From NCBI GenBank assembly GCA_002348225.1, contig DEAP01000102.1:1-21700 (forward strand): DNA of 21,700 bases. The letters run 5' to 3'. The DNA is from Dehalococcoidia bacterium UBA2979. Its GTDB lineage: Bacteria > Chloroflexota > Dehalococcoidia > UBA2979. The notes beneath the pieces were generated by a model that searched no databases, was not told the origin of the DNA, and saw only the letters and a program-made list of their open reading frames with translations. Below, one piece after another: positions 1-6,277 of the stretch. The stretch's first letter is position 1. Each line of letters begins with the position of its first letter. A program made the translations under genes and the position numbers.

Positions 1-647
1 GCTTGAAAAGTTTTAGTTGCAGGATGAATTTTTACCTTCTGCTTGCTAGACATATTCAGGAGCACAGCCCTACTTACCAGTTCAGCGAGTTGCTTCGTGG
101 TTGATACGGGTCGAGCTGCAGAGATGATTTTCGATATCCTTCGAGCTTTAGGCTCATCACCAAAATTTCTTAAGATATGCTCAAGTTCATCGATCGGGTA
201 TTTGTTGACTATGTCAGCAGCCGTAGTTTTTGTTTGTGGATCCATTCGCATATCGAGAGGTTCGTTTTCGATAAAAGAAAATCCTCTCCCAGAACTCTCC
301 AATTGCATTGACGAAATTCCGAGATCCAATAAAATTCCATCTACCTGATCAACTCCGATGGTTTTGCAGATTGACTCCATGTCCGCAAAGCTTCCCTGTC
401 GGAGAGTTATATTTTTCCGATAGGGTTTTAACAGGAGTTCAGTAAGATTGAGTGCTTCAGGGTCTTTATCAATTCCTATGATGGATGCAGAGTTATTAGA
501 CGCTTGTAGTATTGCTTCTGTATGACCACCAGCACCAATCGTTCCGTCGATGTAGATTCCACCATCACGGATTTGCAGATATTCGACGACCTCTTTAGTC
601 ATTACTGATGTGTGTGGCTGTTTTTGTTTGGTGTTAAGTATGTTCAT
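1..647 (-). CDS. rsmH: 16S rRNA (cytosine(1402)-N(4))-methyltransferase RsmH, 3' part missing
   Basis: SAM-dependent methyltransferase that N4-methylates C1402 of 16S rRNA in the ribosomal P site, and normally the second gene of the dcw cluster. I translated the minus strand directly: about 215 codons are present before the window edge. Visible family motifs are T-S-V-M at residues 13-16, the SAM-binding DGTIGAGGH at 34-42, the acidic IDKDPEAL at 59-66, then LDLGISSMQLE, RGFSF, PLDMRMD and finally IHPATKTFQA, where the window cuts the gene. The start chosen is ATG at 647, with GGGGA five bases upstream; a second in-frame ATG (residue 16) lies inside the conserved motif and is too late. The gene follows mraZ in the same direction, the classic order, but with an unusually long structured 297-base gap. 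Identification is secure; the C-terminal third cannot be seen. Confidence 0.95.
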   Translation of the reverse strand, partial: MNILNTKQKQPHTSVMTKEVVEYLQIRDGGIYIDGTIGAGGHTEAILQASNNSASIIGIDKDPEALNLTELLLKPYRKNITLRQGSFADMESICKTIGVDQVDGILLDLGISSMQLESSGRGFSFIENEPLDMRMDPQTKTTAADIVNKYPIDELEHILRNFGDEPKARRISKIISAARPVSTTKQLAELVSRAVLLNMSSKQKVKIHPATKTFQ

Positions 648-687
648 CTGGTCCCCGGTGTTAACGGATTCTCCTAGTGGAATATAT

Positions 688-759
688 TTTGGGGTGGCTC
701 CGTTTTCCATATGTTGGCGGGGATTAACATTAGTATGGCGTTAGCGGAGCCACCCCAAA
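688..759. repeat. Long perfect inverted repeat (15-bp arms) just upstream of rsmH
   Basis: The arms TTTGGGGTGGCTCCG (688-702) and CGGAGCCACCCCAAA (745-759) are perfectly complementary over 15 bp with a 42-base centre. The centre can fold further: CCAT/ATGG (707-710 with 735-738) and ATGTT/AACAT (711-715 with 726-730), leaving a C-rich 10-base tip in the minus-strand RNA. It lies between mraZ and rsmH, about 40 bases before the rsmH start. Neither strand has a T-run after the stem, so it is not a standard intrinsic terminator. Possible roles are an RNA processing or stability hairpin, an rsmH leader element, or a small extragenic palindrome. I saw no second copy in this window. Confidence 0.75.
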
Positions 760-788
760 TACCGAGTGGTCTCAGTTTTACTGATTGT

Positions 789-927
789 CACTACGGTAAA
801 GAGCGCGCTGCGAATGAATTCTTTCGAGCAAGGTCATTTTGTTGTGTTGTCGAGGGGGCGACGTCTTATTATTTCTGACCTAATTCAATTGAACTGGGGC
901 ACTCACATCGCGCTCTCTACCGTAGTA
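789..927 (-). ncRNA. Candidate structured RNA element between mraZ and rsmH
   Basis: Positions 791-807 and 909-925 form a 17-bp closing stem. Its only imperfection (799/917) is A-C on the plus strand but G-U on the minus strand. The stem extends by one Watson-Crick pair (790/926) and another position (789/927) that is again A-C on plus and U-G on minus. Inside are a second helix (AGGTCA/TGACCT at 831-836 and 876-881, continued by a GAATT/AATTC pairing across a 10-base bulge) and a small GTCG/CGAC hairpin (849-852 with 859-862). The whole is a rod of about 139 bases with a large asymmetric internal loop, in the mraZ-sense transcript just after the mraZ stop. The overall shape loosely recalls 6S RNA, but I recognise no diagnostic sequence. 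A cis-acting leader or attenuator for rsmH is equally possible. Confidence 0.5.
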
Positions 928-943
928 CACAAACCACTGTGTT

Positions 944-1375
944 TTATCTGCTCCTTTCATCAGGAAGAAAATCCAATAAAATTTTGGGACAGCGGGCTGG
1001 TGCCCATATCTCTATGTAATCGCCACAAGCAGAAAGAATGACACTACCACTTGAAAGATTTGCGTATTCTCGGTATTTACTAGGAATGGAAAATCGCCCT
1101 CGTTCGTCTATATCGACTCCATACGCGTTCCCGAGGAGGCCTCTGCGCCGCTCCCGGACTTCACCATCTCGCGATCCTTCGATATTAGGAAAATTTCGTT
1201 CTGACTCAGCTCCGAACTTTCCTTTTGAGAAAACTTCAATACAGCCGTCCTCACTAATCACGAGTATTCCGTGACCAGTGCCGGTCCCAGAGTCAGAATT
1301 GAACTCTTGAAGATGCTTCAACGGCATCGCCAGGCGACCATTAGAATCTAATTTGGCTCGAACTGTTCCGAACAT
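944..1375 (-). CDS. mraZ: Transcriptional regulator MraZ
   Basis: MraZ is a DNA-binding ring-forming protein of the AbrB/SpoVT-like fold that usually heads and represses its own dcw operon. The 143-residue product has the expected duplicated half-domains, each with the hallmark DxxGR: D10-R14 in LDSNGRLAMP and D90-R94 in DERGRFSIP, with the C-terminal VILSACGDYIEIW core. Family length is about 140-150, so it is complete. The start is ATG at 1375, with AGGGA five bases upstream on the minus strand; that ribosome-binding site is itself inside the first of three regularly spaced repeats, which suggests autoregulation. rsmH follows in the same direction. Identification is secure; the regulatory link to the repeats is inference from known MraZ behaviour. 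Confidence 0.95.
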   Translation of the reverse strand: MFGTVRAKLDSNGRLAMPLKHLQEFNSDSGTGTGHGILVISEDGCIEVFSKGKFGAESERNFPNIEGSRDGEVRERRRGLLGNAYGVDIDERGRFSIPSKYREYANLSSGSVILSACGDYIEIWAPARCPKILLDFLPDERSR

Positions 1376-1379
1376 TGCA

Positions 1380-1476
1380 ATCCCTATTTAATCTGATACA
1401 GCAGAAATTGTACTACATAAATCCCTATTTAGTCTATTAATCTCATATTAGTGCCAAATTGATCCCTATATATGTG
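1380..1476 (-). promoter_or_regulatory. Three direct repeats ATCCCTAT(T/A)TA at 41-bp pitch, putative mraZ operator
   Basis: Copies begin at 1380 (ATCCCTATTTAATCT), 1421 (ATCCCTATTTAGTCT) and 1462 (ATCCCTATATATG). Both spacings are exactly 41 bp, near four turns of B-DNA, so the copies would lie on one face of the helix. In the gene direction the core reads TAAATAGGGAT. Copy 1 includes the mraZ Shine-Dalgarno sequence, and copy 2 lies between my best -35 and -10. Known MraZ operators in other bacteria are short GGG-containing direct repeats upstream of mraZ, but at about 10-bp pitch, so a 41-bp pitch would be a variant. A further ATCCCTA in opposite orientation occurs at 1509-1515. The repeats are directly visible; their binding protein is inferred. 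Confidence 0.65.
1407..1436 (-). promoter_or_regulatory. Candidate sigma70-type promoter for mraZ
   Basis: On the minus strand TAGACT (1431-1436) and TACAAT (1407-1412) are separated by 18 bases and could be -35 and -10 elements, giving a leader of roughly 20-25 bases before the mraZ start at 1375. Repeat copy 2 occupies the spacer, a good position for repression. The -35 is poor and the surroundings are AT-rich, so other choices are possible. Confidence 0.35.
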
Positions 1477-1606
1477 TATAGTGCTCTATTGATTTTGAAC
1501 GCAATGGTTAGGGATGGGGCCCACAGGTAACCCCTCGAATTTCACAGTACGAATGAGATTGTGTAATGCAGAGACCTACGCTTTTGCTAGAGTCGTGCAG
1601 GACGTG

Positions 1607-2257
1607 TTAGACCGGATCGTATGATTTAGCATCTGCAAGAAAAGCATCGATTCCTCTGTCAGTCAAAGGATGCTCAATCATTTGGGCTAGAACATTCGGT
1701 GGGATAGTAGCCACATGTGCCCCAGCCAATGCAACATCGGTGACATCTCGAGGTCCTCTTATCGAGGCCGCCAGAATTTCAGTGCTGATTCCAGGATAGT
1801 TATTGAAAATTGTTGCGCACTCGCGGATAAGTATCATGCCGTCAGCTCCCCCATCGTTCAGCCTGCCAATAAATGGCGACACAAACGTTGCCCCAGCCTT
1901 TGCTGCAAGAAAGGCTTGGTTCACACTGAAAATTAGGGTGCAGTTAATTTTTATTCCTTCAGACGATAACGTAGAAATCGCTTCGAGTCCGACTTTTCCC
2001 ATCGGTATTTTCACTACGACATTAGGGTGCCAGCTTGCTACTCTGCGAGCCTCTTCGCATAGCTCAGAAATTTCCAAGGAGACACATTCAGCTGATAGGG
2101 GTCCATCTATTACTTCCGCTATTTCAAGAATCCTGTCCTTGTATTGAACTCCTTCTTTCGCTACAAGAGAAGGGTTGGTGGTAATCCCGTCAACGACTCC
2201 AAGCTTTGCAGCCGTTCGTATGTCACCGATGTTTGCTGTATCTAAAAAAATTTTCAT
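1607..2257 (-). CDS. tal: Transaldolase, TalC/fructose-6-phosphate-aldolase-like family
   Basis: Class I aldolase-fold enzyme of about 216 residues, the usual size of the short bacterial transaldolase subfamily, acting in the non-oxidative pentose phosphate pathway. The Schiff-base lysine is K83 in VVVKIPM; the N-terminal MKIFLDTANIGDI and the GITTNPSL block are typical. Two positions help separate transaldolase from true fructose-6-phosphate aldolase: E57 (SAECVS), where the aldolase FSA has Gln, and F129 (SPFIGR), where FSA has Tyr. Both favour transaldolase. The start is ATG at 2257, with AAGGA a few bases upstream. It is the third gene in a close-packed minus-strand set behind pyrG and a membrane protein (23-base gap). 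I see no terminator before the mraZ promoter region. Confidence 0.9.
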   Translation of the reverse strand: MKIFLDTANIGDIRTAAKLGVVDGITTNPSLVAKEGVQYKDRILEIAEVIDGPLSAECVSLEISELCEEARRVASWHPNVVVKIPMGKVGLEAISTLSSEGIKINCTLIFSVNQAFLAAKAGATFVSPFIGRLNDGGADGMILIRECATIFNNYPGISTEILAASIRGPRDVTDVALAGAHVATIPPNVLAQMIEHPLTDRGIDAFLADAKSYDPV

Positions 2258-2280
2258 TTGACCGTCCTTAAGTCTAAGCT

Positions 2281-2745
2281 CTAAAAAAATCGAATCACTA
2301 CTAGTAGGAGCATTAGAGGGATACTCGCGATTATCATAGTGCCAAATACTAAAGGTACGTTGTCCGCAAGAGCATCCACCAAGTCTTCACTAGTTCCTCC
2401 TGATTTTTGAGCGCTTAGTGCGCTCCATTTGACGCGTCTGAGAGCTACCCCAAAAAGTGGAATGAATAGAAATAAATTCAGAAAAAATAAAATTTGTATA
2501 ATGATCATTGACCCAGACGTGATCGAATGGTTACCTGCAGCAACCCACGCGTAGCCGGAAAACAATACAGCAATAATGCCGGGCAAAAGACCAACGGTAA
2601 AGGCCTTCTGGGAGGTGAGAAGCAGTATGACTCTTTCGTTGATATCATCTCTTTTCCAAGACATCCAAACTGGAACCACCGCAGCGCCAATGCCCACGCA
2701 TAGGTACATGAGCGAGCTTAGGTGTAAAAAAATCCAAAATGCCAT
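2281..2745 (-). CDS. DUF2269-like integral membrane protein
   Basis: A 154-residue protein with four predicted membrane helices: roughly residues 7-28, 50-70, 80-101 and 130-152. The N-terminal WIFLHLSSLMYLCVGIGAAV, a histidine in a first helix opening with small residues, resembles the DUF2269 family of predicted membrane proteins; function unknown. It sits between pyrG (28-base gap) and transaldolase (23-base gap) in the same direction, so co-transcription is likely, but neither neighbour suggests a role. The start is ATG at 2745 with a weak AGGT upstream. The coding call is firm because of the helix pattern, close packing and unbroken frame; the family assignment is tentative. Confidence 0.75.
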   Translation of the reverse strand: MAFWIFLHLSSLMYLCVGIGAAVVPVWMSWKRDDINERVILLLTSQKAFTVGLLPGIIAVLFSGYAWVAAGNHSITSGSMIIIQILFFLNLFLFIPLFGVALRRVKWSALSAQKSGGTSEDLVDALADNVPLVFGTMIIASIPLMLLLVVIRFF

Positions 2746-2773
2746 TGATTTTACCTATCGGTCAATAGTCCGG

Positions 2774-4399
2774 TTACCTGTCTACTTGTTTTTGAGAATA
2801 GGTTAGTGAAGCGTCGATTAAGGCTCTGAAAAGCGGGTTGGGTCTGAGCGGGCGGCTAGTGAATTCAGGATGGAATTGAGCTCCAACCATAAACGGATGG
2901 TCAGCAAGTTCAACAATCTCTACTAAATTTCGTTCTGGATGACGGCCAGCAACTACCAGCCCATTTTTTTCAAGTTCAGGTAGAAGAGAATTGTTTACCT
3001 CGTACCTGTGCCTGTGTCGTTCTCGAACCAGTTTTTGACCGTATGCCTGATACGTTCGCGTATCAGGAATTAATTCACAGTCATAACCCCCAAGTCTCAT
3101 TGTTCCGCCCCGGGTCTCCACCATCTTTTGTTCTTCCATTATGTCGATCACTGGATAAGGCGTATCGGGATTCATCTCTGTAGAATGAGCTCCTTGTAGC
3201 CCAGCCACGTTTCGAGCGAACTCGATCACAAGGATTTGCATTCCGAGGCAGTCACCTAGGTACGGGATTTGATTTTCTCGCGCAAAAGTTGCAGCCTTGA
3301 TCTTTCCTTCGACACCTCGCTCGTCAAAGCCTGGACAAAGCACAATGCCGTCTGAGTCTCGAAAAATTTCGTTGATGTCACCGCCATCGACTTGTTGAGC
3401 ATCAACCCAGACTATTTCGAACCCGGTATTACAGCTTACCGCCGCATGGGCGATTGCTTCTTGTATGGATAAGTAGGCATCTGGACCATTTACATATTTG
3501 CCGACCACATGTATGCGAACTCTATCACTATGGTTGGGGTTTGTGAGTTGTCTGCTAAACATGCTCCATTGCCCAAGATCTGGCTCCTTCCGCTCCAGTG
3601 AGAGTTTTTCTACAGTAAGATTACCCACACCGAGCGCTTCGAGCATGATAGGTACTTCATAGATTGATTTTGCCGTTTTTAAGGGGATAACTGCATTGGG
3701 TTCAACATTGCAGAACTGCGCAATTTTGTCGCAAAGCTCTGCGGGAATTTCTTTCTCCGAACGAGTGACAATAAGATCTGGTTGAATTCCAAATGATCTC
3801 AAAGTGCGAACTGAGTGCTGAGTAGGCTTGGTTTTTAGCTCACTAGTTGCACCGATTTGAGGCAAAAGTGTTACGTGCACAGAAAGTGTTTGGCCTGGGG
3901 CGGACGCATACCGCATTTGCGCTACAGCCTCAAGAAACACCTGACCTTCGATATCTCCGACTGTTCCTCCGACCTCAACAAGGACGACTTCGGCACCTAG
4001 TGTTTCCCCCGCTAGTATGATTCTTCTTTGGATCTCGTCTGTTATATGCGGTATTGCCTGAACGGTTTTGCCCTCATAGTATTGGCCGCTTCGTTCTCGA
4101 TGAATAACTTCTTGGTAAATCTGTCCACTCGAGGATGAGTTCGAACCTGACAAATTGACATCGAGGAATCGTTCATAATGACCGAGGTCTAGATCTGTCT
4201 CCGCGCCATCATCAGTGACAAACACCTCTCCATGCTGATACGGAGACATAGTCCCAGGATCCACGTTGATGTAAGGATCTAGCTTAAGGATTGACACCTT
4301 TAGGCCTCGTGACTTAAGAATTTGTCCAAGAGATGCGGTGACGATCCCTTTACCCACAGAGGATACAACCCCACCTGTAACAAACACATACCTGGTCAT
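2774..4399 (-). CDS. pyrG: CTP synthase
   Basis: Makes CTP from UTP, ATP and glutamine, the last step of pyrimidine nucleotide synthesis. The 541-residue length is normal. The N-terminal synthetase domain has GGVVSSVGKGIVTASLG, DPYINVDPGTMSPYQHGEV and the DDGAETDLDLGHYERF block. The C-terminal class I glutaminase domain has the nucleophile C384 in GDCLGMQ and the His/Glu of QFHPEF near the end. Residue 383 is Asp, whereas Ile or Leu is usual next to this cysteine (GICLGMQ). The start is ATG at 4399 with GGAG upstream. It appears to lead a minus-strand unit with the membrane protein and transaldolase, and diverges from moaB across about 120 bases. Confidence 0.97.
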   Translation of the reverse strand: MTRYVFVTGGVVSSVGKGIVTASLGQILKSRGLKVSILKLDPYINVDPGTMSPYQHGEVFVTDDGAETDLDLGHYERFLDVNLSGSNSSSSGQIYQEVIHRERSGQYYEGKTVQAIPHITDEIQRRIILAGETLGAEVVLVEVGGTVGDIEGQVFLEAVAQMRYASAPGQTLSVHVTLLPQIGATSELKTKPTQHSVRTLRSFGIQPDLIVTRSEKEIPAELCDKIAQFCNVEPNAVIPLKTAKSIYEVPIMLEALGVGNLTVEKLSLERKEPDLGQWSMFSRQLTNPNHSDRVRIHVVGKYVNGPDAYLSIQEAIAHAAVSCNTGFEIVWVDAQQVDGGDINEIFRDSDGIVLCPGFDERGVEGKIKAATFARENQIPYLGDCLGMQILVIEFARNVAGLQGAHSTEMNPDTPYPVIDIMEEQKMVETRGGTMRLGGYDCELIPDTRTYQAYGQKLVRERHRHRYEVNNSLLPELEKNGLVVAGRHPERNLVEIVELADHPFMVGAQFHPEFTSRPLRPNPLFRALIDASLTYSQKQVDR

Positions 4400-4402
4400 G
4401 TG

Positions 4403-4424
4403 GCTCCGTAATTCCCTACGGGGC
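4403..4424 (+). promoter_or_regulatory. Small hairpin in the pyrG/moaB divergent intergenic region
   Basis: GCTCCGTA (4403-4410) and TACGGGGC (4417-4424) pair over 8 bp with a 6-base loop, one pair being G-U in the plus-strand RNA. It lies directly against the pyrG start and its left arm overlaps the pyrG ribosome-binding site (GGAG on the minus strand). The rest of the 4400-4520 gap must hold two divergent promoters, but I see no convincing -35/-10 pair in it. Confidence 0.3.
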
Positions 4425-4520
4425 TACAGTCTAAAGCATCCGCGGCAGTCTTGCACTGTGCCTCGCGAACCAAGGCTCAGTTTGGTGCGAGTATGATTAA
4501 AGTATCAGGAGAAGATAGTG

Positions 4521-5021
4521 ATGTCAGAGAAAATCTATTTAGCAGGGATTCTTACCATTAGTGATAAGGGTTCAACTGGTGAGAGGAAAGACACATCTGG
4601 ACCTGCCATACAGGAACTTCTCTCTCAGCAACCCCTAAGTATTTTAGAACAACAAATAGTGCCTGATGAAAAAAATCTAATTGCCGGAACTCTTATCTCC
4701 TGGGCGGATGATAAGCTGTTGCATCTTATCATCACGACTGGTGGTACTGGTCTTTCGGAACGGGACGTCACTCCTCAAGCAACAGAATCAGTAATTGACT
4801 ACCGAATTCCAGGGATAGAAGAGGCGATGCGAGCAAATGGTATGCGACAGACTCCGTTTGCTATGCTGTCAAGATTAGTTGTGGGTGTCCGTAATGCTAC
4901 GCTGATAATCAATCTCCCCGGAAGTGAAAAGGCAGTCACTGAGAACCTTCAGACGATTATGCCGGTTTTGAGTCACGCCCTTGGACAAATTAATGGTCAT
5001 AAGGATCCAGATAGTCATTAG
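4521..5021 (+). CDS. MogA/MoaB-family molybdopterin adenylyltransferase
   Basis: Acts in molybdenum cofactor synthesis, adenylating molybdopterin before metal insertion (MogA, and MoaB in many bacteria). The 166-residue product has the family blocks ILTISDKGSTGERKD at the N-terminus, LIITTGGTGLSERDVTPQA in the middle with the catalytic Asp, and PGIEEAMRANGMRQTPFAMLSR followed by LIINLPGSEKAV. The start chosen is ATG at 4521, nine bases after AGGAG; a GTG immediately before it (4518) is also possible. trmD follows 14 bases later in the same direction. The moaB and mogA names cannot be separated by eye, so no symbol is given. No other cofactor genes are in the window. Confidence 0.92.
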   Translation: MSEKIYLAGILTISDKGSTGERKDTSGPAIQELLSQQPLSILEQQIVPDEKNLIAGTLISWADDKLLHLIITTGGTGLSERDVTPQATESVIDYRIPGIEEAMRANGMRQTPFAMLSRLVVGVRNATLIINLPGSEKAVTENLQTIMPVLSHALGQINGHKDPDSH

Positions 5022-5035
5022 TCAGACATGGAGAA

Positions 5036-5773
5036 ATGGTGAGATTCGATATTATTACCCTGTTCCCTGGGATGTTCGATGGCCCTCTAGATGACTCGAT
5101 AATTGGTCGTGCCCGCGAGAACAAGATCATAGAAATATTCTTACATGATCTTCGACGTTATGCCGGTGATAATCACAGAACCGTGGACAGTCCTCCCTTT
5201 GGCGGAGGGGCGGGGATGCTCTTGATGCCAGGTCCACTATTTGAGGCTGTGGACCAAGTGTCCTCACAGACCGAGGGTGAATCTAGAACAATTGCAATGA
5301 GTGCAAGTGGTCGTCCCTTATCTGAAGAGGTTGTTGCCGATCTAATTGGATGCCCTAATCTTATTTTGGTCTGTGGTCGATACGAGGGTATGGATGAACG
5401 ATTTTTGCAGAACAAAGTCAATGATGAGATATCCGTAGGAGACTTTGTTTTGTCTGGAGGTGAATTGCCCGCCATGGTTCTTATAGATGTACTTGCCAGA
5501 CAACTCGAAGGAGTTCTTGGGAGTTCAGATTCTCTTAAGGAAGAGTCATTCGGGACTGGGCTGCTCGAATACCCTCAGTACGCTCGTCCGGCAAATTATG
5601 AGGGGTGGGAGGTTCCTCCAGTATTGCTCTCGGGCAATCACGCAAAAATAGCTCGCTGGCGTGAAATGAAAAGTCTCGAGAGGACAATCCAAAGGAGACC
5701 CGATCTGCTTACGGATATCGCTTTTGCGAAGTCTCAACTGGAAAATATGTACAAAGAGTTTGCTGATGATTGA
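5036..5773 (+). CDS. trmD: tRNA (guanine(37)-N1)-methyltransferase
   Basis: SPOUT-fold methyltransferase that makes m1G37 in tRNAs and prevents +1 frameshifting. The 245 residues carry all the usual blocks: DIITLFPGMF at the start, PPFGGGAGMLLMPGPLFEAV, ILVCGRYEGMDERF, the trefoil-knot SVGDFVLSGGELPAMVLIDV, and C-terminal YARPANYEGWEVPPVLLSGNH. Length is typical. The start is ATG at 5036; GGAG precedes it very closely (about two bases), an unusually short spacing but with no better alternative. rplS follows, a conserved linkage; rpsP and rimM, which often precede trmD, are absent and moaB takes that place. Confidence 0.97.
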   Translation: MVRFDIITLFPGMFDGPLDDSIIGRARENKIIEIFLHDLRRYAGDNHRTVDSPPFGGGAGMLLMPGPLFEAVDQVSSQTEGESRTIAMSASGRPLSEEVVADLIGCPNLILVCGRYEGMDERFLQNKVNDEISVGDFVLSGGELPAMVLIDVLARQLEGVLGSSDSLKEESFGTGLLEYPQYARPANYEGWEVPPVLLSGNHAKIARWREMKSLERTIQRRPDLLTDIAFAKSQLENMYKEFADD

Positions 5774-5809
5774 TCTTCGTCACCCCTCGACCTTAGAGTG
5801 AATAAGAGA

Positions 5810-5823
5810 GAGAATTAATTCTC
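5810..5823. promoter_or_regulatory. 14-bp perfect palindrome in the trmD-rplS gap
   Basis: GAGAATTAATTCTC is a perfect palindrome in the 109 bases between the trmD stop and the rplS start. No T-run follows, so it is not a typical terminator. It could be an operator half-site pair or a leader element for L19, or simply chance in AT-rich DNA. Confidence 0.3.
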
Positions 5824-5882
5824 CGTGCTTAATAGTACAGAAGTAGTGGATGAATTAGAGCGTTTTCATATTGGGGGAACCA

Positions 5883-6257
5883 GTGACAAATTTGGGAATT
5901 CTTAGCCAGTTGGCCGAAGAGCGGCCTGCCGATAAAGAACCTCTTCCTAATTTTGGTGTAGGGGATACGGTTCGCCTGATGCTTTGGATATCCGAAGGAT
6001 CCTCCTCTAACCAGGACAGTTGGCGATTGCAGCCGTTCGAAGGCACAATCATTCGAATGAAAAAAGGTCAGGCTGGTAATTTCACTGTACGGCGAGTGCA
6101 GAGAGGATTCGGGGTTGAACGGACGATACCATTATCGTCTCCCAGGCTCGAGTCGCTGTCTGTCACACGAAAAGGGAAAGTCAGAAGATCCCGACTGTAC
6201 TACCTGAGGGGTAGAACTGGGCGGGCTGCTAGAGTCAAGGAAGCTAATCGAAGCTAA
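5883..6257 (+). CDS. rplS: 50S ribosomal protein L19
   Basis: Large-subunit protein at the interface with the 30S subunit. The C-terminal half is diagnostic: FEGTIIRMKKG, FTVRRVQRGFGVERTIPLSSPR, then KGKVRRSRLYYLRGRTGRAAR. The start chosen is GTG at 5883, preceded by GGGGGA at the right distance, giving 124 residues; a TTG at 5871 would add four residues but places that purine tract inside the gene. L19 is commonly about 115-120 residues; the extra length comes mainly from a hydrophilic insertion (SSSNQDSW) between GDTVRL and the QPFEG motif, where canonical L19 has a short turn. The gene follows trmD and precedes priA on the same strand. Confidence 0.96.
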   Translation: MTNLGILSQLAEERPADKEPLPNFGVGDTVRLMLWISEGSSSNQDSWRLQPFEGTIIRMKKGQAGNFTVRRVQRGFGVERTIPLSSPRLESLSVTRKGKVRRSRLYYLRGRTGRAARVKEANRS

Positions 6258-6277
6258 TACGACTATCATCGTTCTCG

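Noticed and set aside
688..759. Intrinsic terminator
   Set aside because: No T-run follows the stem in either direction; the minus-strand side continues AAAATATATT.
789..927. RNase P RNA, tmRNA, SRP RNA or tRNA
   Set aside because: None of the diagnostic sequences I know (the GAGGAAAGTCC core, the GGAAGGAAGC SRP loop, a tRNA T-loop, a tmRNA tag frame) is present on either strand.
927..942. Hairpin ACACA-AACCAC-TGTGT after the mraZ stop
   Set aside because: Only 5 AT-rich pairs and it shares a base with the larger stem; probably incidental.
766..1041. Open frame of 91 codons on plus, covering the mraZ-rsmH gap and the end of mraZ
   Set aside because: It starts with GTG without a ribosome-binding site, has no recognisable domain, runs antisense to mraZ, and its length is explained by the two inverted-repeat arms rather than by coding constraint.
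1380..1476. CRISPR array
   Set aside because: Only three copies of an 11-base core; spacers are not unique-length protospacer-like units and no cas gene is nearby. The position fits an operator.
1506..1534. Terminator for the transaldolase gene (GGGG/CCCC or GGTTA/TAACC pairing)
   Set aside because: Only 4-5 pairs, two mutually exclusive pairings and no T-run after it.
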